Made by a program: the position numbers and the translations under genes
In this document: one piece after another, positions 56,939 through 64,000 of the stretch
Numbering within the stretch: position 1 is the stretch's first letter
Layout of the letters: each line of letters opens with the position of its first letter
NCBI GenBank assembly: GCA_016712635.1
Contig: JADJQS010000006.1
Location: forward strand, 434,001-498,000
Direction: 5' to 3'
Length of the DNA: 64,000 nucleotides
Origin: Gammaproteobacteria bacterium
GTDB lineage: Bacteria; Pseudomonadota; Gammaproteobacteria; SZUA-140
Notes under the pieces: model-generated
The model's database searches: none
Told to the model about the DNA's origin: nothing
Seen by the model: only the letters and a program-made list of their open reading frames with translations

Positions 56939-58015
56939 TCATCGAATTCCTGCCGCCGCGTCTGAGAGCACGCCGGCGGGAATCTGCATCGTAGCACAGT
57001 GCAGGCTGCCGTTCTGCGAGATCAGGGGGAGGCACGGGATGTCGATGATCGCGCGGCCGGGAAAGCAGTCGGCGAGGCGGTCGAGGGCGACCTGGTCGGC
57101 GGGATCGCCGTATACCGGCACGAGCACCGCGTCGTTGACGATGAGGAAGTTGGCATAGCTCGCCGCCAGCCGCCGGCCGTCGCGGTCGCGCCTGGGCTGT
57201 GGCAGCGGCAGCGGTACCAGCGTATAAGGCTGGCCGGCGGCATCGCGCAGCGCGGCCAGTTCCGCCGCCATCGCCCGCAGCTCCGGGTAATGTTCATCTG
57301 CCGGATTATCGCAGGCCGCATAGGCGATGGTGCGCTCGTCGCAGAAGCGCGCCAGCTGGTCGATGTGGCTGTCGGTGTCGTCGCCGGCGAGCCAGCCGTG
57401 TTTGAGCCACAGCAGTCGCGTGACGCCGAGCTCCTCTTTAATGAATCCTTCGATGCGTTCCTGTGTCCAGCCGGGATTGCGCGTCGGCGCGAGCAGGCAT
57501 TGCGTGGTGGTGAGCAGTGTGCCGTTGCCGTCACTTTCGAGGCTGCCGCCCTCCAGCACGAAGTCCGAGCGGCGCAGCGGCGTGGCGCCGAAGGCGCCCT
57601 GCGCGTGCAGGCGGCGCGTGATCTCGTTGTCCGCCGCCGCCTCGTATTTGCCGCCCCAGCCGTTGAAGGTGAAGTCGCACAGCACCGGCCGGGCGTGTTC
57701 GAGCAGGGTGATCGGGCCGTGGTCGCGCACCCAGACGTCGTTCGACGGGGCGGTGTAGAAGCGCACCGCTTCCATGCGGGCGCGGACATGTTCGAGCTGT
57801 GTTGCGATATGGTCGCGGTGCGCATCGTCGCGGCAGGTGATGATCACCTGTTCGTGGCGGCTGATGCACGCGGCGATGGCGGCGAACACCGGCTCGACGC
57901 CGGTGAGTTCCGATTGCCAGTCACTGTCGGCGTACGGCCAGGTCAGCATGACCGCGTCCTGCGGTTCCCATTCGGCCGGCAGGCGGCGCGGACTGGCGGT
58001 GGAGGGTATTGTCAT
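56939..58015 (-). CDS. aguA: Agmatine deiminase
   Basis: A 358-residue porphyromonas-type guanidino-modifying enzyme that converts agmatine to N-carbamoylputrescine and ammonia. Motifs: PAEWEPQDAVMLTWPY at the start, NDVWVRDHGPI, LEGGSLESDGNGTLLTT, and the C-terminal nucleophile Cys in NGSLHCATMQIP. The pair aguA-aguB is 13 bp apart. No arginine decarboxylase gene is in the window. Confidence 0.95.
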   Translation of the reverse strand: MTIPSTASPRRLPAEWEPQDAVMLTWPYADSDWQSELTGVEPVFAAIAACISRHEQVIITCRDDAHRDHIATQLEHVRARMEAVRFYTAPSNDVWVRDHGPITLLEHARPVLCDFTFNGWGGKYEAAADNEITRRLHAQGAFGATPLRRSDFVLEGGSLESDGNGTLLTTTQCLLAPTRNPGWTQERIEGFIKEELGVTRLLWLKHGWLAGDDTDSHIDQLARFCDERTIAYAACDNPADEHYPELRAMAAELAALRDAAGQPYTLVPLPLPQPRRDRDGRRLAASYANFLIVNDAVLVPVYGDPADQVALDRLADCFPGRAIIDIPCLPLISQNGSLHCATMQIPAGVLSDAAAGIR

Positions 58016-58123
58016 GATCCTGGGTCACGCCCGCGGCGCGGCTTCTGAAGAAGCCGCATATGATGCCATCAAACGCCCGCCCTGTCTCCAGCCGGGGAGT
58101 GCGGGCGCGGGGGTGGGGCGGAC

Positions 58124-58402
58124 TCAGGGTTTGGGCGGACGCGGGACGACGCTGTGGATGACGTACTGGCGTTCGAAATACACGGTGCCGGCCGGATACA
58201 CCCAGCGCGTGATCGGAGGGTCGCCGACCGCGGGCAGGATCTGGACGGGCTTGCCAAAGGACTGTTCCACCACGCTCATGGTCATGCCACGGTCGGGCAG
58301 CGCGGAGACGGTGGTGTCAGCCGGTGCGCCCTGTACAGCAGCCGTCGCGAGCAGCAGTGCCGCGGCAGGGATCAGGCGTGTGAGATAGGGTGATAATTTC
58401 AT
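58124..58402 (-). CDS. Small exported protein, unknown function
   Basis: A 92-residue protein with a clear signal peptide (MKLSPYLTRLIPAAALLLAT, cleavage near VQGAP) and a short domain (GMTMSVVEQSFGKPVQILPA, then ITRWVYPAGTVYFERQYVIH) that resembles small BamE/OmlA-like envelope domains in layout. I cannot assign a function. ATG 58402 is chosen over an upstream ATG at 58495 because it starts the signal peptide. Confidence 0.65.
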   Translation of the reverse strand: MKLSPYLTRLIPAAALLLATAAVQGAPADTTVSALPDRGMTMSVVEQSFGKPVQILPAVGDPPITRWVYPAGTVYFERQYVIHSVVPRPPKP

Positions 58403-58509
58403 GCGCAACACTCCCGGTTCGTGACGGGCCTGTAGGGAAGCGGCGGCGGAAGTAAAGTCTTTAAGACGACGGGACGGAGAAAAGACGCCCGTCACAAAAC
58501 CCGCCCTGA

Positions 58510-59442
58510 TCAGGGCGAATCCGAGAATTTCACGCAGTTGCGCCCACCCGCCTTGGCGGCGTAGAGCGCGGTATCGGCCTTCTCGAACAGGCCCTCGCTG
58601 TTGTCGCCCTTGCTGAAACAGGCTACGCCGAGGCTGATCGTGACGGCGATCCTGTGGTCACAGTAGTGGAGTTCACTGGCCTCTATCGCGCCGCGGATGC
58701 GTTCGGCGAGCAGCATCGCGCCCTGTTTACCGGTATTGCTCAGCAGGATGAGGAATTCCTCGCCGCCGGAGCGGAACAGGACGTCGGTGCGGCGCGTGCA
58801 GTCGGTGAGCGTCTCGGCGACGGCCTTGAGGACGTAATCACCCGCGAGGTGCCCGTAGGTGTCGTTGATCAGCTTGAAATGATCGATGTCCGCCGCGATC
58901 AGCGACAGCGAGTTGCCGTGCCGGCGCGCGAGTTCGGTCTCGCGGATGAGCGCGCTGTTCATCGCGGCACGGTTGTTGACGCCGGTGAGCGGATCTGTGA
59001 GCGCCGCCGTGAGTGCGTGCCGGTACATGATGGCGTTGCGCAGGGGATACACCAGGCAGCAGAGCAGGTGCTCGATCAGGTGGGTCTCGTTGACCGTGAA
59101 CTTCTTGCGCCGCGTCAGGACCAGCTGGCCGAGCGACTGTGCCGCCACCACCAGCTGATAGGAACAGGAATGCTTCTCGGACTTGCCGTGAGATACCGCG
59201 ATCTGCAGCGGTTTGTATTCGAAGCTGATGCTGTTATGGGGAACGAGACCGTGGATCTGCTGGGAAAAGACTTCGATCAGCTGGTCGATATCGAGCGTCG
59301 TCTGCAGCATGCCGGCGATCTGCAGCGCCTTGGCGGTCCCTTCGGGCAGGCCCGCATCGGTCTCGATGGCACTGGACATCAGGGCCAGGTTACCCAGCTC
59401 GTAGACCGGTTCGCTGCTGTCCTTTTTCCTTTGTTGCGGCAT
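58510..59442 (-). CDS. Diguanylate cyclase with N-terminal GAF-like region
   Basis: A 310-residue cytoplasmic protein. The first 150 residues look like a degenerate GAF sensor (LQIAGMLQTTLDIDQLIEVF). The rest is a GGDEF domain with an intact active-site RSGGEEFL, preceded by LTDPLTGVNNRAAMNSAL and ADIDHFKLINDTYGHLAGD, so it should make c-di-GMP from two GTP. No I-site RxxD is evident five residues before GGEEF (the residues there are RRTDVLFRS). It stands alone. Confidence 0.88.
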   Translation of the reverse strand: MPQQRKKDSSEPVYELGNLALMSSAIETDAGLPEGTAKALQIAGMLQTTLDIDQLIEVFSQQIHGLVPHNSISFEYKPLQIAVSHGKSEKHSCSYQLVVAAQSLGQLVLTRRKKFTVNETHLIEHLLCCLVYPLRNAIMYRHALTAALTDPLTGVNNRAAMNSALIRETELARRHGNSLSLIAADIDHFKLINDTYGHLAGDYVLKAVAETLTDCTRRTDVLFRSGGEEFLILLSNTGKQGAMLLAERIRGAIEASELHYCDHRIAVTISLGVACFSKGDNSEGLFEKADTALYAAKAGGRNCVKFSDSP

Positions 59443-59824
59443 CGATGAGTCTCCCTCCCTTCTCATCGCAGGTATCCAATGCGTAACATAGCAACATCCG
59501 TGCCAGCGTCTATCGGAACGGAATCTTTCTTGGATTTTAGAAAGTTAGGGAATGTGTTTGATATTCTTAGCACACTCCTCCGATGAAGAAAATAGGCGGC
59601 GACGGGCATGGCTCGCCAACAAACCGGCGGCGGGCGCAGCCTCTCCTGACGTCCTCATGCAGCAGATGCAATTAATCCACTGAATGAATTCTGACTTTTC
59701 TCCCGGTCATCCCTGCTGAGACAGAGCCGGCCGTATACCGGACTTGCCCGCCGCCGCCCCCCTGCGCATGATAGTGCGGCAGGTCAGGACAACATCATCG
59801 CCATTGGCGCCAGGGAAGGTGCAC
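59443..59824. other. Divergent spacer between the cyclase and the GspE-like gene
   Basis: 382 bp with an AT-richer part (59520-59575, TTGGATTTTAGAAAGTTAGG). It must hold both promoters, but I cannot place them. A frame starts at 59744 upstream of the GspE-like start without family sequence. Confidence 0.4.
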
Positions 59825-61570
59825 ATGCAAAGGATCCCGCTTCATTCGGTGGAGGAGCTGTTGCGACTGGTGGACGGCCGCAGGCCGCCGCCCGACCGGC
59901 CGCTCGGCAGCATCCTGCTCGAATCCAAACTCATCAATCCGGCCCAGCTGGACCAGGCCCTGGCCCGCCAGCGGCAGGAGCGCAGCAAACACCTCGGACG
60001 CATACTGATCGAAAGCGGGCAGCTCAGCGTCGGGCAGATCAACGAGGCGCTCGCCAGCAAATTCGGCATTCCCTGTGTCGTGCTCGAATACCTGCAACTG
60101 GATGCCGCCGTGCTGGCGCGGTTGCCCGCCGAGTTCGCCGTGCAGCATTCGGTGCTTCCGCTGGCCGAGAGTGGCGAGCGGCTGATCGTGGCGCTCGAGA
60201 ACCCGCTCGATGCCGCCACGCTGGAGCTGATCCGCTTCAACACCGGCGCCAGCGTGGTCCCGGTGCTGGCCGCGGCGGAGGACATCGCGCTCGCCCACAA
60301 CCGGTATTATTCGCAGGCCGACGAGGATGAGGCGCTGGAGGTGGCCAGGCCGGATGCGCCGCCCGACGACGCGGACGCCGAAGCGTCCGCGGATCCGTCC
60401 ACGCGCGAAGCGACGCGCAAGCCCATCGTCCGCCTGCTGAGCGCCGTCATACTGCAAGGCATCATGCGACGCGCCTCCGACATCAATATCCGCCCGGATC
60501 GCGATCGCGTCGGCGTCTATTACCGGATCGACGGCAGCCTGCAGTACGCGCGCGCTCTGCACAAATCGCTGCTCCCGGCCCTGGTGAGCCGGGTCAAGAT
60601 CATCGGCCACATGAACATTGCCGAACGCCGCCTGCCGCAGGAGGGTAACGCGAGGCTGCATCGCGGCGGGCGCGACATTGACCTGCGCATCTCGGTGATC
60701 CCCACGGTGAACGGAGAGAGCGTGGTGATCCGCATCCTCGACAAGGAGGTCGGCCTCAAGCCGTTCATGCAGCTCGGCCTGCCGGAGCGCGAGGCCGGCC
60801 ATATGCTGCGCATCCTGCAGCGCCCGCACGGCCTGCTGCTGGTCGCCGGCCCGACCGGCTCGGGAAAATCGACCACATTGTACGCACTGTTGAACGAGAT
60901 CCGCACCACGGGCGCCCATATCCTGAGCGTGGAGGATCCGGTCGAATACGGCATGGACGGCGTCGAGCAGGTGCAGATCGCGGACAGGATCGGCCTGGGT
61001 TTCGCCGAGGTGCTGCGCCGGTTCCTGCGCCACGATCCGGATGTGATCATGGTCGGCGAGATCCGCGACGGCAAGACCGCCGCCATCGCCTGCCAGGCCG
61101 CGCTGACCGGCCATCTGGTGTTGAGCACGCTGCACACGAACAGCGCGCCCGACACCGTCACCCGGCTGATCGACATGGGGATGGAGCCGTACATTCTGGC
61201 GTCGATCCTCCTTGGCGTGATGTCACAGCGCCTGATCCGGCTGAACTGCACCCGGTGCAGCCACCCGGAGGAGGCGGGCGCCCTGCCGCCTCATCCGGTG
61301 CGGGGTCAGGGGTGGGGACGTGGTGAGTTCCGGCGCGGCGCCGGCTGCGCCGCCTGCAACTTCACCGGCTATGCGGGGCGCTGCGTCATCTGCGAGGTGC
61401 TGCCCGTCACCCCGGAGATCGCCGCCCTCATCGGGTCCGGCGCCCCGGCCGCGGCGCTGGCCGCGCTGGCGCGGGAACAGGGTATGACGCCCCTGCTGGG
61501 GCAGGCGCTGCAGCTGGCCCGCGAGGGTCGGACCTCCCTCGAAGAGGCGCTGGCGGTTGCCGGCGCATGA
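59825..61570 (+). CDS. GspE/PilB-family secretion ATPase, solitary
   Basis: A 581-residue traffic ATPase: an N-terminal MshEN/GspE-N-type domain (about 10-160, LGSILLESKLINPAQLDQAL), then Walker A VAGPTGSGKSTTLYALLNEI, Asp box ILSVEDPVEYGMDGVEQVQI, Walker B DPDVIMVGEIRD and His box GHLVLSTLHTNSA. A four-Cys zinc motif follows (NCTRC, CAACNFTGYAG). It would drive pilus or type II secretion assembly, yet no pseudopilin, GspF or secretin genes are near. Some divergence (PHPVRGQGWGRGEFRR insert in the zinc region). Confidence 0.87.
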   Translation: MQRIPLHSVEELLRLVDGRRPPPDRPLGSILLESKLINPAQLDQALARQRQERSKHLGRILIESGQLSVGQINEALASKFGIPCVVLEYLQLDAAVLARLPAEFAVQHSVLPLAESGERLIVALENPLDAATLELIRFNTGASVVPVLAAAEDIALAHNRYYSQADEDEALEVARPDAPPDDADAEASADPSTREATRKPIVRLLSAVILQGIMRRASDINIRPDRDRVGVYYRIDGSLQYARALHKSLLPALVSRVKIIGHMNIAERRLPQEGNARLHRGGRDIDLRISVIPTVNGESVVIRILDKEVGLKPFMQLGLPEREAGHMLRILQRPHGLLLVAGPTGSGKSTTLYALLNEIRTTGAHILSVEDPVEYGMDGVEQVQIADRIGLGFAEVLRRFLRHDPDVIMVGEIRDGKTAAIACQAALTGHLVLSTLHTNSAPDTVTRLIDMGMEPYILASILLGVMSQRLIRLNCTRCSHPEEAGALPPHPVRGQGWGRGEFRRGAGCAACNFTGYAGRCVICEVLPVTPEIAALIGSGAPAAALAALAREQGMTPLLGQALQLAREGRTSLEEALAVAGA

Positions 61571-61681
61571 GATGCCGGATGCCCGGATCGCCCGCAGCCC
61601 GGACTGCCGGGTTAGGGATATAATGAGTGCCATCATGCCCGGACGGTTGCGGCAGACCGGCCTCCTAGCGGGAGTTTCGTC

Positions 61682-62848
61682 ATGCGGTATCCCAGTATCT
61701 ACAGCCATCCTTTCATCCTGGCGCTTGTATTGCTGTGTGCCGGCTGCAGCGGCGAAGGCGGCATCGGTGGCGGTTCAGCTGCCACTGCCACCGGAGTGCT
61801 CAAGGATGCGAATGTCTCCGGACTGAGTTATCGCTCCGGGGAGGAAGAGGGAGAGACCGGCGTTGACGGCAGCTTTTCCTATGAGGTGGGACGGGACGTG
61901 ACCTTCTCCATCGGGGAGCTGATCGTAGGCACCGCCCCCGGACAGGACGTGATCACACCCATCGATTTTGTCCAGGCCGGCGGGGTGAATTCGGCCGCGG
62001 TCATCAACATCGTCAGATTCCTGCTGTGGCTCGATGAGGACGCCGTTCCCGCGAACGGGATTGAGATCAGCGAGGAACTGCGCGAGCACGCCGAAGTGAC
62101 GCCGTCGATCTGGAATCCGGTCAGCTTCAATGTCAGCGAGGGCGTTTTCAATTCGGAACTGGACCTGCTCTTCTTCGACATGAACATTTTTCGAGGACCG
62201 CGCTCCCTGCCTACGGCGACAGAGGCGAGGAACCATATGACCGCGACATTGCAGTGCCTGCGCTCGGGCGCCTTCCGCGGGACGCTCGTCGGCGATGATA
62301 GCGGCGACTTCGGGGTGATGATTGATGCGGCGACGGGCGAACTGCGGGGGTTTGCCACGCGTAACCTGAGCCAGACCCTGATCGGTCTGGAGGGGACCTC
62401 GCCCGTCAGTCTGGATCAGCAGGCCTTTTTTATCAGCGGTGATACCAATCCGAACACCACCTTCATGGGACGCATGCTTGATGCGGACTCCGTGACCGGC
62501 GCGTGGCAGATTGCGGCGGCGCAGCAGATCGACGGCACCTTCCAGGGGGAAAGGATCGGCGGCGACGACGCCGCCGTCTATCGTTTCACCGCGACCTATG
62601 AAGGCGCGGACAGCGGGATATACACTTTCGATATCAACGCGGCCGGTAACGTGACCGGTGTGGCATACAGCGTGGAAGGTGATGTGCTGACGACCCTGTC
62701 GGGCACCCTGGACGGGAATGTGAGCATCACCGCCGAAACCGGGAACCAGCTCGACATCGTGGCGGATGTCGGTCTGGCGGCCGGCACGTTGAACGGATTC
62801 GATACCCAGGGCAACACCATCACCGGGAGCGGCTGCCGACTCAACTAG
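61682..62848 (+). CDS. Hypothetical lipoprotein
   Basis: A 388-residue protein with lipobox LALVLLCAGC (Cys near residue 22) and a Gly-rich linker. It starts with a region (ATGVLKDANVSGLSYRSGEE, GSFSYEVGRDVTFSIGEL) that resembles carboxypeptidase-regulatory-type or adhesin repeats of proteobacterial lipoproteins. The second half is beta-rich (GTFQGERIGGDDAAVYRFTA). No function can be assigned. GGGAG at 61669-61673 precedes ATG 61682. Confidence 0.65.
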   Translation: MRYPSIYSHPFILALVLLCAGCSGEGGIGGGSAATATGVLKDANVSGLSYRSGEEEGETGVDGSFSYEVGRDVTFSIGELIVGTAPGQDVITPIDFVQAGGVNSAAVINIVRFLLWLDEDAVPANGIEISEELREHAEVTPSIWNPVSFNVSEGVFNSELDLLFFDMNIFRGPRSLPTATEARNHMTATLQCLRSGAFRGTLVGDDSGDFGVMIDAATGELRGFATRNLSQTLIGLEGTSPVSLDQQAFFISGDTNPNTTFMGRMLDADSVTGAWQIAAAQQIDGTFQGERIGGDDAAVYRFTATYEGADSGIYTFDINAAGNVTGVAYSVEGDVLTTLSGTLDGNVSITAETGNQLDIVADVGLAAGTLNGFDTQGNTITGSGCRLN

Positions 62849-62871
62849 GGAAGTTCCGATTAATTCGTCAT

Positions 62872-62935
62872 GCCCGCGCAGGCGGACATCCAGGCCCTTG
62901 AATTACTGGATTCCTGCTTTCGCGGGAGTGACAAC
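62872..62935. repeat. GTCATGCCCGC-type interspersed repeat
   Basis: GTCATGCCCGCGCAGGCGGA and CTGGATTCCTGCTTTCGCGG with GAGTGAC form the two ends of the common repeat, as near 40900. The rest of 62849-63177 has a possible promoter (TTGACT 63094-63099, TAGCAT 63115-63120, spacing short at 15 bp) and no gene. Confidence 0.6.
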
Positions 62936-63177
62936 CAGGTAATGATTCAGAGTTTCCTTGGAGGATTTCCGGTGCCCCGGTTGTAGCGCCGGCCACGGTC
63001 AACGCTGTCGTGGATTCCCGACGATGCCGCCGGCAGCGGAGGACGGGTGCCGCACAGTCCTGCGGGGTGCGCGGGAATATTTTATCCGCCTCCTTGACTC
63101 CCTTCTCCTTTCCCTAGCATTCTTACTAGCGGTTCGCAGCGGGGATTGCCATGGCTGCAGGAGGAACGGGAGGCTAG

Positions 63178-63726
63178 ATGGTCGCGGCATACGGCGGGCG
63201 CGGTGTGGGTCCGCATATCGAGGTCAGACCGGCGGAGACGCGGGATGCGCACACGCTGGCGCAGATCGAACGGCGCTGTTTCGATCCGTCAGTCTATGGC
63301 CATCTCCTGATGAGTGAAGCTGAATTCACGCGCATGGTCGGGCGTTCGCGCTCGAGCCTGATCGTCGCCGAGATAGACGGCAGGCTGGCCGGTTATGCCG
63401 CCGTCTTCTTCGTTCGCCAGAAACGTCTGTCCTGGTTTTATTCACATGCGGTGGATGAGGAGTTCCGCGGCATGGGCGTCGGTACGCGCCTGTTCCGCTG
63501 CGCGGAACAACAGGCCGTTGCCAACGATTGTCCCTGCATGATCCTCGAGATCCGCGGCAAGAGGGAGCTGTTCCAGCGCTATACACGCTACGGCTATAGC
63601 GTGATCAGGGAGATCCCGGGATTCTATCCCGACGGCAGCACCGCGATACGCATGGGCAAGCTGCTGACGGCGGAAGACGCCCCGGCGAACACGCGGGATC
63701 CCGCCCCGATACTGGCGGCGATCTAG
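63178..63726 (+). CDS. GNAT-family N-acetyltransferase
   Basis: A 182-residue RimI-like acetyltransferase with acetyl-CoA motif VDEEFRGMGVGTRLFRCAEQ and the C-terminal FQRYTRYGYSVIREIPGFYP typical of GNAT proteins. The target is unknown. GGGAGG precedes ATG 63178. Its TAG (63724-63726) shares a base with the following GGGGACAG palindrome. Confidence 0.85.
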   Translation: MVAAYGGRGVGPHIEVRPAETRDAHTLAQIERRCFDPSVYGHLLMSEAEFTRMVGRSRSSLIVAEIDGRLAGYAAVFFVRQKRLSWFYSHAVDEEFRGMGVGTRLFRCAEQQAVANDCPCMILEIRGKRELFQRYTRYGYSVIREIPGFYPDGSTAIRMGKLLTAEDAPANTRDPAPILAAI

Positions 63727-63750
63727 GGGACAGATTTTCAATCTGTCCCC
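63726..63750. repeat. GGGGACAG palindrome shared by two convergent genes
   Basis: A 25-nt palindrome (GGGGACAGATTTTCAATCTG then TCCCC, with one central mismatch) whose first G is the last base of the acetyltransferase TAG. It also contains the TGA of the opposite gene at 63738-63740. A related GGCGGACT/AGTCCGTCC copy lies at about 63761-63782. Confidence 0.9.
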
Positions 63751-64000
63751 ATACCAGCAGGGGGCGGACTCCCAGTCCGTCCCTCCGCATTATTCCCCAA
63801 AATCCCCCGCGCGCATTCCAGCCCGCTGCGCACCGCGCCTTCGAGTGTCGAGGGGTAACCCGTCGCGACCGCGTCCCCGGCCAGCCAGCAGGCCTCCACG
63901 GGCGTCTCCACCTGCGGGCGCAGGGCGTTGATGCCATAGCGGCTGAGGAAGGTGGCGCGCTTCTCGCACAGGGTGAATACCCGTTCCGGTGCCGGCCAGT
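63738..64000 (-). CDS. HpnE-like FAD-dependent desaturase/amine oxidase, C-terminal end (partial)
   Basis: The minus strand reads 86 residues into the window edge: a FAD-binding C-terminal block WPAPERVFTLCEKRA, then the highly conserved AGDAVATGYPSTLEGAVRSG that closes squalene-associated FAD desaturases of the HpnE/amine-oxidase family, involved in hopanoid or carotenoid synthesis. The last residues (GRTGSPPPAGMGTD) and the TGA come from the GGGGACAG palindrome. The N-terminal part is outside the window, so HpnE is likely rather than certain. Confidence 0.75.
   Translation of the reverse strand, partial: WPAPERVFTLCEKRATFLSRYGINALRPQVETPVEACWLAGDAVATGYPSTLEGAVRSGLECARGILGNNAEGRTGSPPPAGMGTD

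Overview
The window comes from a GC-rich chromosome, most likely a gammaproteobacterium near the Chromatiales and related sulfur or nitrogen bacteria. This rests on core gene order: purA / tRNA-Leu / rnr-rlmB / rpsF-priB-rpsR-DUF2232-rplI-dnaB-alr-radA, pyrG-kdsA-eno-ftsB-ispD-ispF, the succinylase branch of lysine synthesis (dapC, dapD, dapE), and a HpnE-like desaturase. No close species can be named from sequence alone.

Layout. (1) 1-7.6 kb: the end of purA, then an iron-uptake island (Fur-box-like site, hemP, TonB-dependent siderophore receptor, piuC dioxygenase, FMN alpha-hydroxy-acid oxidase, tonB-exbB-exbD) and a small Tat-signal protein. (2) 7.9-18.4 kb: tRNA-Leu(CAG) and the ribosome/replication/repair block. 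(3) 18.9-32.1 kb: a lipoprotein, dapE, a urease cluster ureDABC-EF-G broken up by GTGAGG-type repeats, and envelope genes of uncertain role. (4) 32.2-38.4 kb: a divergent locus in which a nitrate/sulfonate/taurine-type ABC transporter plus an M16 peptidase (minus strand) and an arginase-family enzyme that is probably a guanidine hydrolase (plus strand) are each preceded by a guanidine-I (ykkC) riboswitch. (5) 38.6-45.3 kb: a sigma-54-like promoter, a TorF-type porin and the urea transporter urtABCDE, with urtA frameshifted. (6) 45.4-64 kb: dapD, dapC, a DMT transporter, pyrG to ispF, DAHP synthase, agmatine deiminase and N-carbamoylputrescine amidase, a diguanylate cyclase, a solitary GspE-type ATPase, a lipoprotein, a GNAT acetyltransferase and a partial HpnE-like gene.

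How the parts fit. Guanidine would be sensed by the two riboswitches, imported by the ABC transporter and hydrolysed to ammonia and urea. Urea, from this reaction or imported by Urt, would be hydrolysed by urease. Agmatine has its own deiminase route (aguA/aguB), which argues against reading the arginase-family enzyme as an agmatinase. The region therefore looks like a scavenging module for small, nitrogen-rich, urea-like compounds.

The most unusual signal is a family of short palindromes (GGGGACAGATTT paired with AAATCTGTCCCC, more than 15 places in 64 kb). They lie between genes, supply or abut stop codons of real genes, lie inside one coding region, and sit inside the peripheral helices of both guanidine riboswitches. 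A second family (GTGAGG/CCTCAC) splits the urease operon and forms a roughly ten-copy heptamer array beside aguB. Two nitrogen genes look damaged: urtA has a one-base frameshift, and ureE has lost its C-terminal part at the ureF junction.
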